This document shows positions 1-10,381 of a stretch of 64,000 bases of DNA, in pieces. The position numbers and the translations under genes are program-made. The stretch comes from Humulus lupulus (lineage: Eukaryota > Streptophyta > Magnoliopsida > Rosales > Cannabaceae), in contig NC_084795.1 of NCBI RefSeq assembly GCF_963169125.1, positions 265,541,042-265,605,041 on the forward strand, read 5' to 3'. Position 1 is the stretch's first letter. The number at the start of each line of letters is the position of its first letter. Below the pieces are notes generated by a model. It saw only the letters and a program-made list of their open reading frames with translations, searched no databases and was not told where the DNA came from.

Positions 1-500
1 GAGGCCATCTCGCGGGGCACGGTCCTAGGCATGCGAGGCCCTCCTACGAGCCATGAGCCTGGGCACGCGAGGCCCTCCTATGCGTCACGAACCTGGGCAT
101 GCGAGGCCATCTCGTAGGACACGGTCCTAAGCACGCGAGGCCCTCCTACGAGCCATAAACCTGGGCACGCGAGGCTCTCCTATGCATCACGGACCTGGGC
201 ATGCGAGGCCATCTCGCGAGGCATGGTCCGAGGCCTGCGAGGCTCTCCTATGAGCCATGAGCCTGGGCACGCGAGACCCTCCTATGTGCCATGGACCTGG
301 GCACGTGAGGCCATCTCACGAGGCATGGTCCGAGGCATGCGAGGCCCTCCTACGAGACATGAATCTGGGCACGTGAGGCCATCTCGCGTGGCACAGTCCT
401 TGGCATGCAAGGCCATCTCGCGGGGCACGGTCCTAGGCATGCGAGGCCCTTCCACGAGCCTTCCGGAAAGGCAAGGATCTAGGCGAGGCTAGGGGAGGAC
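1..500. repeat. CpG-rich degenerate tandem repeats in U3 of T1 3' LTR
   Basis: Irregular repeats built on the core GCACGCGAGGCC with alternating short extensions (CTCCTA, ATCTCG). The same array is in the other T1 LTR at about 13195-13800, and a diverged version is in solo LTR H at about 23425-23730. The array creates spurious open frames on both strands. Confidence 0.85.
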
Positions 501-678
501 TTCTCTCGCGAGGCCCTCAAAGTGCAGCCACGGCGAGGCTAGGCGAGGGGTGCATGCGAGGCCGTTGCGAGAGGGCGGTGGCCCGAGCGTCTCGCAGCTC
601 AAACATGTATTTAGACCTTTATGGGACCTTAGCATGTGTCTTGGATCTTTTATGGGCATGGAATATTGAGCATCCACA
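1..678 (-). repeat. T1 3' LTR, partial (U3 side only)
   Basis: Matches 13330-14009 closely. In minus orientation it starts TGTGGATGCTC at 678, right after the PPT. Only the U3 part with its GC-rich repeats is in the window; the TATA, R and U5 lie to the left. Confidence 0.88.
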
Positions 679-690
679 CTTGCCCCCTAG
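679..690 (-). promoter_or_regulatory. T1 polypurine tract
   Basis: Minus-strand CTAGGGGGCAAG directly precedes the TGTGGATGC start of the 3' LTR. A purine-rich run in this position primes plus-strand DNA synthesis in LTR elements. Confidence 0.8.
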
Positions 691-739
691 TCTAGGAGAG
701 GACCTTTAGGTGCTCTTGTAGACTATTCTCCTTGATTCT

Positions 740-747
740 TATAAATA
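740..747 (+). promoter_or_regulatory. TATA box, candidate promoter of the T1 antisense gene
   Basis: TATAAATA on the plus strand, about 540 bp upstream of the first ATG of the antisense gene (1279) and outside the LTR. A start site about 30 bp downstream would fall just before the tRNA-like segment. Sequence match only. Confidence 0.5.
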
Positions 748-781
748 GGCCCTCATGCAAGGCTCATTATTTACACCTTAC

Positions 782-853
782 TTCCTTAGCTTAGTGGTAT
801 CTAGACCCTTACTCCTTTCAAGAGGTAAGGGGTTCAATCCCCCACAACTTCAC
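782..853 (+). other. tRNA-like segment with Pol III A-box and B-box
   Basis: TTAGCTTAGTGG at 786-797 fits the A-box of tRNA genes and GGTTCAATCCC at 831-841 fits the B-box. The T-arm can form (GGGG, loop TTCAATC, CCCC), and an anticodon-like arm CCTTAC/GTAAGG encloses TTTCAAG. The acceptor and D stems do not pair properly, so this is tRNA-derived rather than a functional tRNA. It lies 35 bp downstream of the TATA box, in the 5' leader of the antisense gene. Confidence 0.45.
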
Positions 854-1278
854 TTTTGCCATAGTTTTCTTTATTTTATTTTTTCATTTCACATTTTTTT
901 TCTTATGTATGAGCTAATTTCTTGGGGTGTCTATTTGGAGGCTAACACATCCTTTTGGTCTATTTTTGCAGACACGTAAATTCGGCCATTTGGTGCTTTT
1001 GGCCCTCGACCTCCTTTCGACCTCGACAACGCTCCATCTTATATGCTTGAGGTATATTTTCCCTCACGTTCATTGGGTCCAAATTAGCATTACTCGGGAT
1101 GGCGTACCTTGGCCTGAGCTTGTAGTGAGTTTGACCATATGCATGCGCTTTTTTTTTATACCCTATAGTGGGCCATTTAGGACGTTTGCATCTAGAGATA
1201 TTAAGCCTGTTCCTTTGTGTTTTGTAGCCATCCTCTCATTTATACGTGAACCCCTTTTCACTTTCGGGACAAGGTCTC

Positions 1279-3721
1279 ATGGACAGTGACGGCCCGTCCG
1301 ACATACCTCCGGGGGTTGAGTTTATTGACATGTCCTCAGACTCAGAGTCCCCTGAGGAAAACCCTTACCAGGATTATGAATCTTTAAGGTAGGCCCGTAT
1401 CCGCCATCTTGAGTACATGGCTGAACTTAGGCGTAAAATTTGGGTGGTGGAGAGGGAAATTGACTCGGTGTCGAGAGGAGACGGAGCACCTTTCCCCCCA
1501 GACCTTAGTGACCATGTAGCGAGCCTTAGGGTGACACCTTCTGCCTGAGCCCTCTAGCCCATCCTCACTTGATGACTGTCATGGGGCTGCCTCCGCTTCT
1601 CCTCAGCCCCTAGTCTCGGTTTTCCTAGCTCAGCACTTCCGTAGTCGCTCCCTCGATGGAAGACTCTTGCTAGGAAAAAAAAAGTGGAGGGTCAAGTGTT
1701 CTGTCTCTTCCTCACATTTTTCTTTTGATTTTGCAGATATGCCGAGGGCACGACGACAGGTGGTTTCCAATGAACCGGACGATGCTCCATTATTGGCAAC
1801 CGAACTGGTGTCGCGTGTGTCCGAAAGAAAACTGAGGGACATCGTGGATAACTATCGCGTCCCTCCAGAGTACCCGTTATATGCTCCTCAGGTGACATGC
1901 TGGGCTGACAGTCCTAGGCTCGGCTTCGTGGCCCTCAGCGAGCACATCCTGAAGGCGGGTCGTACCATCCCGGTACACCCGTTCTTTGTTGCGGTCCTCA
2001 ACTACTTCGACCTTGCCCCGCTTCAGCTGGGTCCCAATGGCTGGCTGACTTTAAGCTGCCTTTTCATTGCATTTACGAGGTTGTTTAAACGCGCTCCTAC
2101 GGCGACAGAGGTGCATTTCCTCTACAACCTCATGCCCCTTCCCAAGTCCAAGGGATTTTACTATTTAGAAAAAGCCAACAACGAGGCCTCTTTGATAGAG
2201 GGCTCGGTGTCCAACCCGGGGTCCTGGAAGCAGGACTTTTTCTTCGTGGAAGGCCCCCTCTCGGTCCGCGAGGACTTCCAGGACACTCTCAGTAAGTACC
2301 CTGAGCATTACTTTCTCTCTTTTACTTTCTTACAACTTATTGTTTCATGACTTACGTTCATATAGACCATGGCGTGTATTATGTAGAGCAATTCGCCGAG
2401 CCCACAGTTGTCGGGTCGGAAGCGAGAGACATGAGAACGTTCCTCAGCGCTGACCCCGCTATGAAAAAGGCAGTGTGCCTATTCACCGTGAAGAATCTTA
2501 ACCGCCATAAATTGTCCCCTGTCTCAGACCCCAAGTTGTTGTGGACCATCTCTGGGTCCTCGAAGATGAAGGGGGCCTTGGCTGAGCCTTGCCCAGATGA
2601 TTATGAGGATGAGGAGGGGTCAGAGGAAGCCCCCCTTGACCGCGGGGGATCTCACCAGCTGCCTCCATCTCCTGGGGGATGCCCTCCATGTGCCTCCTAT
2701 GATCCAGACATAGCCCCTCATTCTCAAGACCAGCAGGCCGTTCCGGGGTGTTATGTTTTCCCTGACCATGAGGGCTACGACACCTTCACTCAGGCTCCTC
2801 TCGACCCTGGACCATCGGGGACTTATTTCGCCGACCTTCCGGAGCCTCCCTCTGATCTACCAGAGCCTCAGTTTTCCACTTTCACCGCGCCCCCTCCCGT
2901 TTCGGCGAGCGGGTTGTCTGCCCTCATCCAGCCAGGTGCCCCTGGTGTGGATGGGGAGCCCTGGGTGACTCGGATGGCGACGTCTTATGGGCAGCGATAC
3001 ATCCAACTTGCCTCGAGCCTCCCCGTAGCTGACTGGAATGGCCTTGGGAATGTTGCTCAGTCGGACCTTGGGGAAAACCTAAGGTGCACCATGACTTGGG
3101 TGAGTCCCCGCACCTCACGTCGGCCCTATTATGTATAGGTGTTTATGCATATATTTTTTGTTTTTGTCACTTATTGTTACTGTTGTTAACTTTCTTGTGC
3201 ATACCTATATTGTGGCTCTGCGGTTTGCCGACTCGGTTGGCAATCTCTCCGCGTTGTGCACTGAGAGGGACCGTCTCACAGCACGGGCTCAGGAGCTTGA
3301 GAGAGAGCTTAATGAAACCAAGGATAAGTTGTCAAGGGTTTGGACCAAACTTGCCAACTTGTTATTAAAGAGGAAGAAAGTGGTTGCCAAGGCCACGGAG
3401 CTACAGGGCCAAGTTACAAGCTTGGAGGGCGAACTCCAGGGGGCCAAGGCCATCGCGGCCACGTCGCAGCAGAGAGTTACTCAGTTGGAGGCCTAAGTCG
3501 AGGCTACTAGGGTCGAACTCCAGGCTGCCAGAGCTGACATTGCCATGTCGCAGGAAAGAATTGCATCCTTTGAGGCGGACAGGACGACTATTGAGTACCG
3601 GTCCATAGACTGCGCTCTTTACGGCGTATGGAGATAGGACCCTAATTTTGATTTCTCTTCTTTCGGTGAGAATGTCGTTGCTCGGGCAGCTGTGTGGAAC
3701 GCCCATGGTAGGAGGCCCTGA
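1279..3721 (+). pseudogene. Antisense ORF of Tat element (putative gypsy-type transposon protein), four exons, decayed
   Basis: Runs opposite to gag-pol. Exon 1 opens at ATG 1279 with an acidic, Ser/Pro-rich start and has an in-frame TAG at 1390. The main globular part follows a TTTGCAG acceptor (1736) with ATG 1739, and resembles the plant 'putative gypsy type transposon' family known as an antisense ORF in Tat elements. A donor A|GTAAGT at 2291/2292 and acceptor ATATAG at 2365 join in frame (74-nt intron). Exon 3 is acidic and Pro-rich and ends at donor TGG|GTGAGT (3099/3100). Exon 4 (about 3226 on) is a heptad-like coiled coil, but I see no AG acceptor before it. Further stops are at 3494 and 3635; the frame ends at 3721. 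A frameshift lies near 1546. Function of the family is unknown. Confidence 0.72.
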
Positions 3722-4319
3722 AGTTGTCAGCCAGCTCGTTTGGGGGTGTACACTCTTCATCTTGTATTTTGAGCCTTTGTAATATGATTGTCATTACTAC
3801 TTTTCCTTTTCTTTTTTTTTTTAAATTTTGTAATGTCCTCAAGACTCTCTTTTTCAATGTATATATACATGTGTTGCCATTTATCTCTTATTCTACAGCA
3901 TTTGAGGTCCTTTTGAGCCTGTATGATGGGGTTTGGTTGGTTCCCCTCTTTTATTTACCAGGCTGAAGGTCCTTTGGAGCCCATGTGAAAGGGTTCACTG
4001 GGACCTCTTTTGGTGCCTCTTGATTACTTTTATAAGGATATTTTGACCCCTTGGGTCCTAGCTATCCTTTTATATATTCTTGCGCGCGCTTATTATTTTT
4101 TGCGAGAAGCGTCCTTCTCGTCGTTATTCATAGTACTATTTTTGCAAGGGTCTCTTTTGGGACCCTTTTTGGCTAGACGGCTTGGTGGCCGCTCTAGACT
4201 TATTATTGTCGTTACCATATATTTGTTTTTTGTAAGTCGCTATGGCCTCCTTGATGTTAACAAGGGTAGCTAATCCTTGTGATCCCAGGAGATGCCTTGT
4301 AAGGACTTCGCTTAAGGCC
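3722..4319. other. T1 region between antisense gene end and repeat block, no gene seen
   Basis: AT-rich, T-run-rich sequence on the plus strand that could hold the 3' UTR of the antisense gene. Short open frames here show no recognisable domain. Confidence 0.5.
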
Positions 4320-4640
4320 CTGATATAGGGGGTCCCTCTAGGATCCCCCGTTAAAAGGTCCTTTTTAGGGTCATGGTCCCTTTTGGGTCCTCCTGATGGA
4401 GGGCCCTTTTTAGGATCCTTCTGGTGCATAGGGTCCTTTTTAGGGTCCTGGTGCAAGGGGTCCTCCTGATAGGGGGTCGTTTTTAGGATCCTCTTGGTAG
4501 AGGATCCCTTTTAGGAGCCTCCTTTTTAGGAGAGCAAGGTTTAGGATCCTCTGTTTTAGGAGGGCAAGGGGTCCTTTTTAGGATCCTCCATTAGAGGGTC
4601 CTTTTTAGGAGCCCTTTTTAGGTTCCCCTTGCTAGCTGCA
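4320..4640. repeat. Degenerate tandem repeat of a GGTCCTTTTTAGG-type unit
   Basis: About a dozen imperfect copies of a 13-25 bp unit with the core GGTCC(T/C)TTTTTAGG or GGATCCTTTTTAGGA, separated by short GC-rich spacers such as TCCTCCTGATGGAGG. Located between pol and the antisense gene. Confidence 0.75.
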
Positions 4641-4925
4641 TGTTTTTGCCTCCTGTCCTGCCCCCCAAGTGTTTGGTGAAATTTATTTCGGCAGGTACTT
4701 TGGCTGATGCCCGCGTAGCGAAGAAAAGTAACACATGAAGTTGCAAACAGTTTCATTCATAGAATTCTGGCTACAGCGATACATATAAGATTCTCATAGG
4801 AAATAAAAAAAAACTTACACCTACTCAGGAGGTTATCTAAGTAACATCTTTGATTCTTCTCTACCATACTAAGATAACTGCAACACTTTTGAGAACCTAT
4901 CCTTTTAGCACTGGGCATGGGCGCC
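4641..4925 (-). other. T1 sequence downstream of pol, no gene seen
   Basis: Joins the integrase end to the tandem repeat block. No recognisable motif. Confidence 0.4.
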
Positions 4926-6098
4926 TTACTGGTAGTACTTCCTAAGGTGCTCCGCGTTCCATGCTCGAGGTATGATGGTGTCGTCCATGCGCACCAGCTT
5001 ATAAGTGTTTGGGGGTATGCACTGAGCAACTTGGTAGGGCCCCTCCCAGTTCGCCCCAAGCACTCCTGCCCCTGGGTCTCGCGTGTTGAGGAGTACCTTC
5101 CTTAGCACTAGGTCACCAACTCTGAAAGTTCTCTCTTGCACCCTCGAGTTGTAGTACCTTGCTGCAAACTGTTGGTATACCGCCACCCTCATTTGTGCTT
5201 TTCCCTTTTCTCTTCTAGCACGTCCAAGCTCTCAGCCAGAGCTACGCGGTTGGCCTCGTCTCCATACGTCTGTACCCTGAAGGAACTCACCTGCATCTCC
5301 ACTGGGAGGACCGCCTCGCACCCATATGCTAAGGATAATGGGGACTCTCCAGTGGTCGTGCGAGGGGTGGTTCTGTAGGCCCATAGCACATTCGGCAGCT
5401 CTTCCACCCAGGCTCCTTTCATCTTTTCTAACTTGGTTTTCAGGTTCTTTTTAAGAACCCTGTTAATGGCCTCCACTTTCCCATTGGCCTGTGGGTGTAC
5501 TACTGCTAAAAAACTTCTCTTTATCCCCCTTCCCCTACAATATTCCTCAAAGCCCCCCCCCCCCCTCAAACTGGGTGTCGTTGTCAGAAATAATTTTGTA
5601 GGGCACTCCGTATCTACAGACAATGAATTTGTTGATGAATGAGGTGATGTGTTTGGCAGTTATCTTCATGAGTGGCTCCGCTTCAACCCACTTGGTGAAA
5701 TAGTCTACAGCTACTACTGCATACTTTGCCCCTCCCCTACCCACAGGAAGGGCGCCGATCAAGTCTATCCCCCAGATAGCGATGGGCCAGGGGCTGGTCA
5801 GGCTAGTTAACTCATTTGGGGGCCTCCGAGTGTAGTTAGCGTGTTTCTGGCATTTGCCGCATTTCTTGGCAAAGTCGTTTGCATCTTTCTCCATTGAGGG
5901 CCAGTAGTACCCCTGTCTTATGGCCTTCCTAGCCGTTGAGGGTCTGCTCTCATGGTTACCACACTCTCCTTCATGTATCTCATGCAGTACTTTTAACGCC
6001 TCCTCCTTCTCTACAAATCGCAAGAGTGGCATTGAGAACCCTCTCTTGTATAGAACCCTGTCTCTCAAGGTGTACCTAGCCGCCTTATACACCAACCT
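4926..6098 (-). pseudogene. T1 integrase domain of pol, two frameshifts
   Basis: Integrates the element's cDNA. Starting at codon 6095, an HHCC zinc-binding part is visible (HEGECGNH, then CGKC about 30 residues later), followed by the core with the first Asp in WGIDLIG (about residue 111) and the second in ISDNDTQF (about 171). The frame breaks in a 13-C run at 5553-5565. The catalytic Glu is found in the next frame in NGKVEAINR, near 5471-5473. A second frameshift near 5200 leads to the C-terminal part with WEGPYQV, a GPY/F-type motif, ending at 4926. The upstream frame is separated by a TGA at 6099-6101. The long homopolymer frameshift could also be an assembly error. Not functional as read. 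Confidence 0.88.
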
Positions 6099-6848
6099 TC
6101 AGGCCTCTTTCTTGTCCACAGGCAATGTTCCTTCCTCCAAGTATCTTTTAATCGGCTCCGCCCATGACTCCTTTGGGACACTAACCATATGTATGTCCGC
6201 GCTTACGATGCTGGGTTTGGGTAAGTACTCCACGGGTATCGACTCCAGGATATCCCCATCCTTGGTGGAAGCCAGCTTCGCGAGTGCATCAGCATGGGAA
6301 TTCCTTTCTCTGGGGATCTGCTCTATGCTATATGCTACTAACTGTCCCAGATAGCCTTTCACCCTTTCTAAGTAGGTCGCCATCCTGGGTCCCCTCGCCT
6401 GATATTCCCCCTTTACCTGGTATACCACCAACTGAGAGTCGCTAAAAATACGAAGGCGCGTCACTCTTAGCTCCTGGGCTAAACGCAAGCCAGCCAGGAG
6501 CGCTTCGTACTCCGCCTCATTATTGAAGGCCTCAAACCCGAACCGGATCGCACAATACATCTTGTGTCCCTCGGGTCCTGTCATCATGATACCTGCTCCA
6601 GATCCTCCTTCATTGGACGCCCCATCCACATGCAGACTCCATTCCTTAAGGTCCCCTCGTTCTTCCTTTATGATAGGCTGCTCCCCTTCTTCACTTCTTC
6701 CTCCCTTTGGCTGACGGGTGAACTCCACTATAAAGTCTGCCAGCACCTGTCCATTGATGGAAGCTCTTGGGGTATACATGATATCGAATTGACTCAACTC
6801 GATCGACCATTTCATCAGCCTCCCTGAGGTCTTAGGTTTATGCAAGAC
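6099..6848 (-). pseudogene. T1 end of RNase H, linker and second (archaeal-type) RNase H
   Basis: The first 45 codons finish the retroviral-type RNase H. A linker follows, then a second RNase H from about residue 68 of this segment with the catalytic set D74 (HVDGASN), E112 (NNEAEYEAL), D136 (FSDSQLV) and D186 (SHADALAK). A second RNase H of archaeal type after the first is a hallmark of the Tat lineage. The segment is bounded by in-frame stops TAG at 6849 and TGA at 6099 but is otherwise open, and it is the best-preserved domain of T1. Confidence 0.88.
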
Positions 6849-7067
6849 CTACCTTAAAGGACTATCCGTGAGAACTTCAATTGCGTGCGCATGGAAGTAG
6901 GGCCTCAACTTCCTCGAGGCCACGACTAATGCATAGGCCAACTTTTCAATCTCTGGGTACCGGTTCTCCGCGTCCACCAAACGCTTGCTGATATAGTACA
7001 CGGGTTGTTGCTGCTTCTTCTCCCCTTTAACCAAGGCTACGCTTATGGCATGTTCAGACACAGCCAA
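6849..7067 (-). pseudogene. T1 RNase H domain, 5' part lost next to solo LTR F
   Basis: Begins LAVSEHAIS and contains YYISKRL and YPEIEKLAYAL, typical of the Ty3/gypsy RT-RNase H join. It ends in TAG at 6849. Between the RT part on the other side of LTR F (ends ...LGDMFD) and this start, about 120-130 residues expected in the family (RT thumb and connection) are absent. Confidence 0.85.
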
Positions 7068-7504
7068 TGTAGAGTCCAAGAACTTTACTTAGCTAATTAT
7101 TTAGTAGTATTACAGTATGTTTAGTATTATCTTTGTAACTGTGGATTTTTGGTTCAGACCGGGAATTATTTGGACACTCATAGTAGTACTTATAGACTTT
7201 CTAAGTTTAACCTATAGTTTAAGAATATTAATTTTAACCTACGGTTTGATTAATATGACTGATATTAAGATAATATTTATTATACTATAAGGTTTAGATG
7301 AGGACCAATAGGATTTTAATCACATGTTATGAATGGGTGATTAAGGATTAAGTATTTTGAGGATTAAATTTAATAAGGAGTAAAGTTTGAATGCTATAGG
7401 GTCAGTCAGCAGCTTTGAATACGTTGAGGGCTTAGTCAAGGCTGTTTACTCCATTCAAACTTAGCTAAAAATGTGTAATTTCGTGTTTAATTAATCAGCG
7501 TGTG

Positions 7505-7632
7505 CCGATATATCGCAGCTATAGGGGGCGATATATCGCAGCACGTAGATACGGAAAACACAAGACGATGCACGACAGCCTCGGGCATACTGGCCCAGGC
7601 GATATATCGCTTACAGGGGGCGATATATCGCC
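7505..7632. repeat. Four GCGATATATCGC palindromes in U3 of LTR F
   Basis: CGATATATCG at 7506-7515 and full GCGATATATCGC at 7528-7539, 7599-7610 and 7620-7631, arranged as two close pairs. They lie about 190-310 bp upstream of the TATA box. The same set occurs in both E LTRs and, decayed, in G. Confidence 0.9.
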
Positions 7633-7814
7633 TCCTTCAGTGTATTTTCAAAAGTTTTTGAATTATTTTCCACTCAGCCATTCAACCTCTTGATAAGTCC
7701 AGCATCTTTTTGAACGAGTCTTCAGCCTCTACTGAACGATTATTCAAATTATTTTCACCTAAAAAGCTATTATTTTTATTCAAGTAAAATCAAGATCCTT
7801 TCATTCCTAAACTC

Positions 7815-7822
7815 TATAAATA
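7815..7822 (+). promoter_or_regulatory. TATA box of LTR F
   Basis: TATAAATA within CTCTATAAATAGGACC. The identical context is found in the E LTRs (minus strand) and in G, which fixes the U3/R side of this LTR family. Confidence 0.7.
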
Positions 7823-8387
7823 GGACCTAGTACCCAGCCATTATTCACCTTTTGCTCTAATTTCAGAGGCTGCAAGTGCTAAGTGAGTATGAGAGTGTAA
7901 ACACCTGGTTTGGGGAAATCATAAGCTTAAACATCATAAGCTTATCAAACACTTTGGGAAGTAAGGTTCTATAGTATTTCGGTTGTGGTGTAGATTGGTC
8001 TTACAAGTCTTTGAGGTAAACCAAAACTCTAGTTCATTTGTTTTATGTTATTTTCTTTCTCATAACCTTCTACTCAGTCTCCTAACCTCATTCTTATGTT
8101 GGTTAGGAAATCTAAGTTCTTGAGCACATAAGTTTCGGTAAGCATGTTTTTCAATGGTTTAGTCTTCCCATTCCTTTTCATCTCTTTTTCTTCATTAGAC
8201 TCACTCTTTCTCATAATGGTTATTAGGAGTGTTCCAAAGTCCCAACGCTGTCCACATATCCCGGTAACTTTGGTAAGGAAAATAGGATAGAATCTATATG
8301 TTTTATGCTTATGTTATCTTATGTGTTATGTTATGAAATATGTTATAGATAAGTGTTATGAAATATGTATGTTTGTAGGCTTGGGCA

Positions 8388-8505
8388 TATGACCCATATG
8401 ATTAACAAGACCCCAAATAGATTATGGGCATATGACCTACTTAGCTAGTAGGACCCCACTAATCTCATGGGCATATGACTTGTTTAGTCTATGGGACCCC
8501 AAGTA
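8388..8505 (+). repeat. Three tandem ~50-bp copies (GGGCATATGAC...GGACCCCA) in LTR F
   Basis: Each copy holds GGGCATATGAC and then a variable stretch ending in GACCCCA. The same triplicate is in both E LTRs, at about 24214-24335 and 31569-31687 in reverse orientation. Confidence 0.75.
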
Positions 8506-8992
8506 ATAATGGCCATTATAATAAGTGTATGTAATAAGTGTTATGATATGTCTTTATGTTTATTATGAAATTTTATGTTTATGACTATGTGTTAGATTTT
8601 CCTTGCTGGGCATTAGGCTCATTCCTTTTTGTTTTTTGTGCAGGAAAATAGCTTTAGAGGCGGTAAGATTCGTGGATGCTTAGAGAATGTGTATCGATGG
8701 TGAATGGAGGCAAGGAGTCGAGAGTTGATTTCTCGAGGATGTAGTCTTGTTTTACTTTTTTTTATGGTTTTACATGTATTTTTCTGCACTTTCTATGTAA
8801 CTCCTTTTCACTTTAAGTTATGTTTTGTTTTAAAGACAATGGGTACCCATATCCTACTTATTTTATGAAAGTAACTTTTGTTTCTACAAGTTTCTAATAA
8901 ATTTATGGTATTTTCGCAAATGTAAGTCTTATTAAGGTTTGTATGTATAGTTTCATTAATGGTCCAAAAGTCTAGAGTAGTGGGTCATTACA

Positions 8993-9763
8993 GTCAAACA
9001 TATCACCAAGGTCCTTGTTGAGCTCTGTTGCATTCTTGGTCTTTACTAACATATCATCAACATACACCTCCATGTTCCTTCCTATCTGGTTAGCGAACAT
9101 CTTATTGACCAACCTTTGATAGGTGGCACCCGCGTTCTTCAACCCGAAGGGCATCACCTTGTAACAGTAGAGCCCTTTGTCCGTAATGAATGACGTATGC
9201 TCTTCATCTACTGGGTTCATCGGAATCTGGTTGTACCCCGAGTAGGCATCCATGAAGCTCAGTAATTAATGTTTAGCCGTCGCATCTACTAACTGATCTA
9301 TCCTTGGGAGTGGGAAGCTGTCCTTAGGACAAGCTTTATTCAGGTTTGAGAAATTGACACATGTCCTCCATTGCCCATTTGGTTTTGGGACTAGTACTGG
9401 ATTCGACACCCACACAGGGTAAAAAGACTCACGGATAAACCCATTGGCCTTCAACTTGTCGACCTCTTCCTTTAAGGTCGCGTACCTTTCTGGGTCTAGC
9501 GCCCGCCTCTTCTGCCTAACTGGCCTCGCTTCAGGGGAGATATTCAAATGGTGGCACATAACACTGGGGTCTAAACCCACCATATCTTCGTGACTCCAAG
9601 CGAATACATCCAGATTATCCTTCAAAAACCTTATCAGCTCCTTCTTCACGTCACTCTGCAGGCTTCTTCCTACCTTCAGTTTTCTCAACGGTTCTTCCAC
9701 TACTACAACCTCCTCTACTGGTTCTGCTCTTGACTCCTCCACGACTCGAGGGTCTAGCTCCTA
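8993..9763 (-). pseudogene. T1 reverse transcriptase, truncated after the YVDD motif
   Basis: Includes the fingers/palm with WVSNPVLVPKPNGQWR, the first catalytic Asp in MDAYSGYNQ, the block VMPFGLKNAGATYQRL and the catalytic YVDDMLVK. An in-frame TAA at 9266-9268 splits it, and TAG at 9761-9763 marks its upstream side. Same frame as gag and protease. The 3' end is lost at solo LTR F. Confidence 0.88.
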
Positions 9764-10381
9764 CAGACTCCCAGCGGGAACACGTAGCGCCTCATGTATC
9801 ACCATGGCCATTGGTTCCCGCGGTTTCACAGGCGCACGGAGTGAGGTGTTGTAGCACTCCCTTGCTTCTTTCTGTTCTCCCTTCATACTGGCGACCCCTC
9901 TAGGAGTTGGGAACTTGACAACCAGGTGATATATAAAAGTTATGGCTTTCAATTCTCTTAGGGATGGCCTCCCCAATACCGCATTGAAAGCTGACGCACA
10001 ATCTACTACGACAAAGTTAGCCATGACTGTAGTCTACCGAGGTTGCTTCCCCATGGTGAGCGCCAATTCGATCATCCCTAGGGGTTTCACTGAGTCCCCC
10101 GTGAATCCATATAGGGAAGATTGGCAGGGCTTTAGATGATGAATGCCCAGCCCCATCTTTTCCAAAGCAGGGCGATACAGGATGTCCACCGAGCTCCCAT
10201 TGTCCACTAGGACCCGATGCACATGCATATTTTCCAACTGAATTGTCAACACCAGCGGGTCGTTGTGGGGAAAATGTACCCCCCGCGCATCCTCCTCAGT
10301 GAATGTGATCGAGTCATTTTCCCCCTTGAAGCTTTTTGGGGGTCGTTGTTCCAAACTCATGACGCAAGGTGGTGGACTTCG
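9764..10381 (-). pseudogene. T1 retroviral-type aspartic protease region
   Basis: Contains RVLVDNGSSVDILY, the DNGSS form of the aspartic protease active site common in Tat elements, and downstream AFNAVLGRPSL, the ALGR-like block that precedes RT. In-frame TAG at 10034-10036. Same frame as the upstream gag, so gag, pro and RT form one reading frame. Inactive as read. Confidence 0.85.

Larger units (their letters stand above)
7068..8992 (+). mobile_element. F: solo LTR of an E-related chromovirus inside T1 pol
   Basis: Runs from TGTAGAGTCC to GGTCATTACA (1,925 bp) and is collinear with the reverse complement of the E LTRs (23735-25623, 31087-32975), with moderate divergence. Contains four palindromes, a TATA box and a triplicated segment. 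Flanks are GCCAA (left) and GTCAA (right), differing at one base. No internal region remains. Confidence 0.9.

Noticed and set aside
782..853. A functional tRNA gene
   Set aside because: A- and B-boxes and a T-arm are there, but acceptor and D stems do not pair; kept only as a tRNA-like motif.
5553..5565. Thirteen-C run as a programmed frameshift site in T1 pol
   Set aside because: T1 has many other stops and a second shift, and a homopolymer indel or assembly error is simpler.
7505..7632. Spaced palindromes as a CRISPR-like array
   Set aside because: Only four short copies with unequal spacing, in the U3 of plant LTRs.
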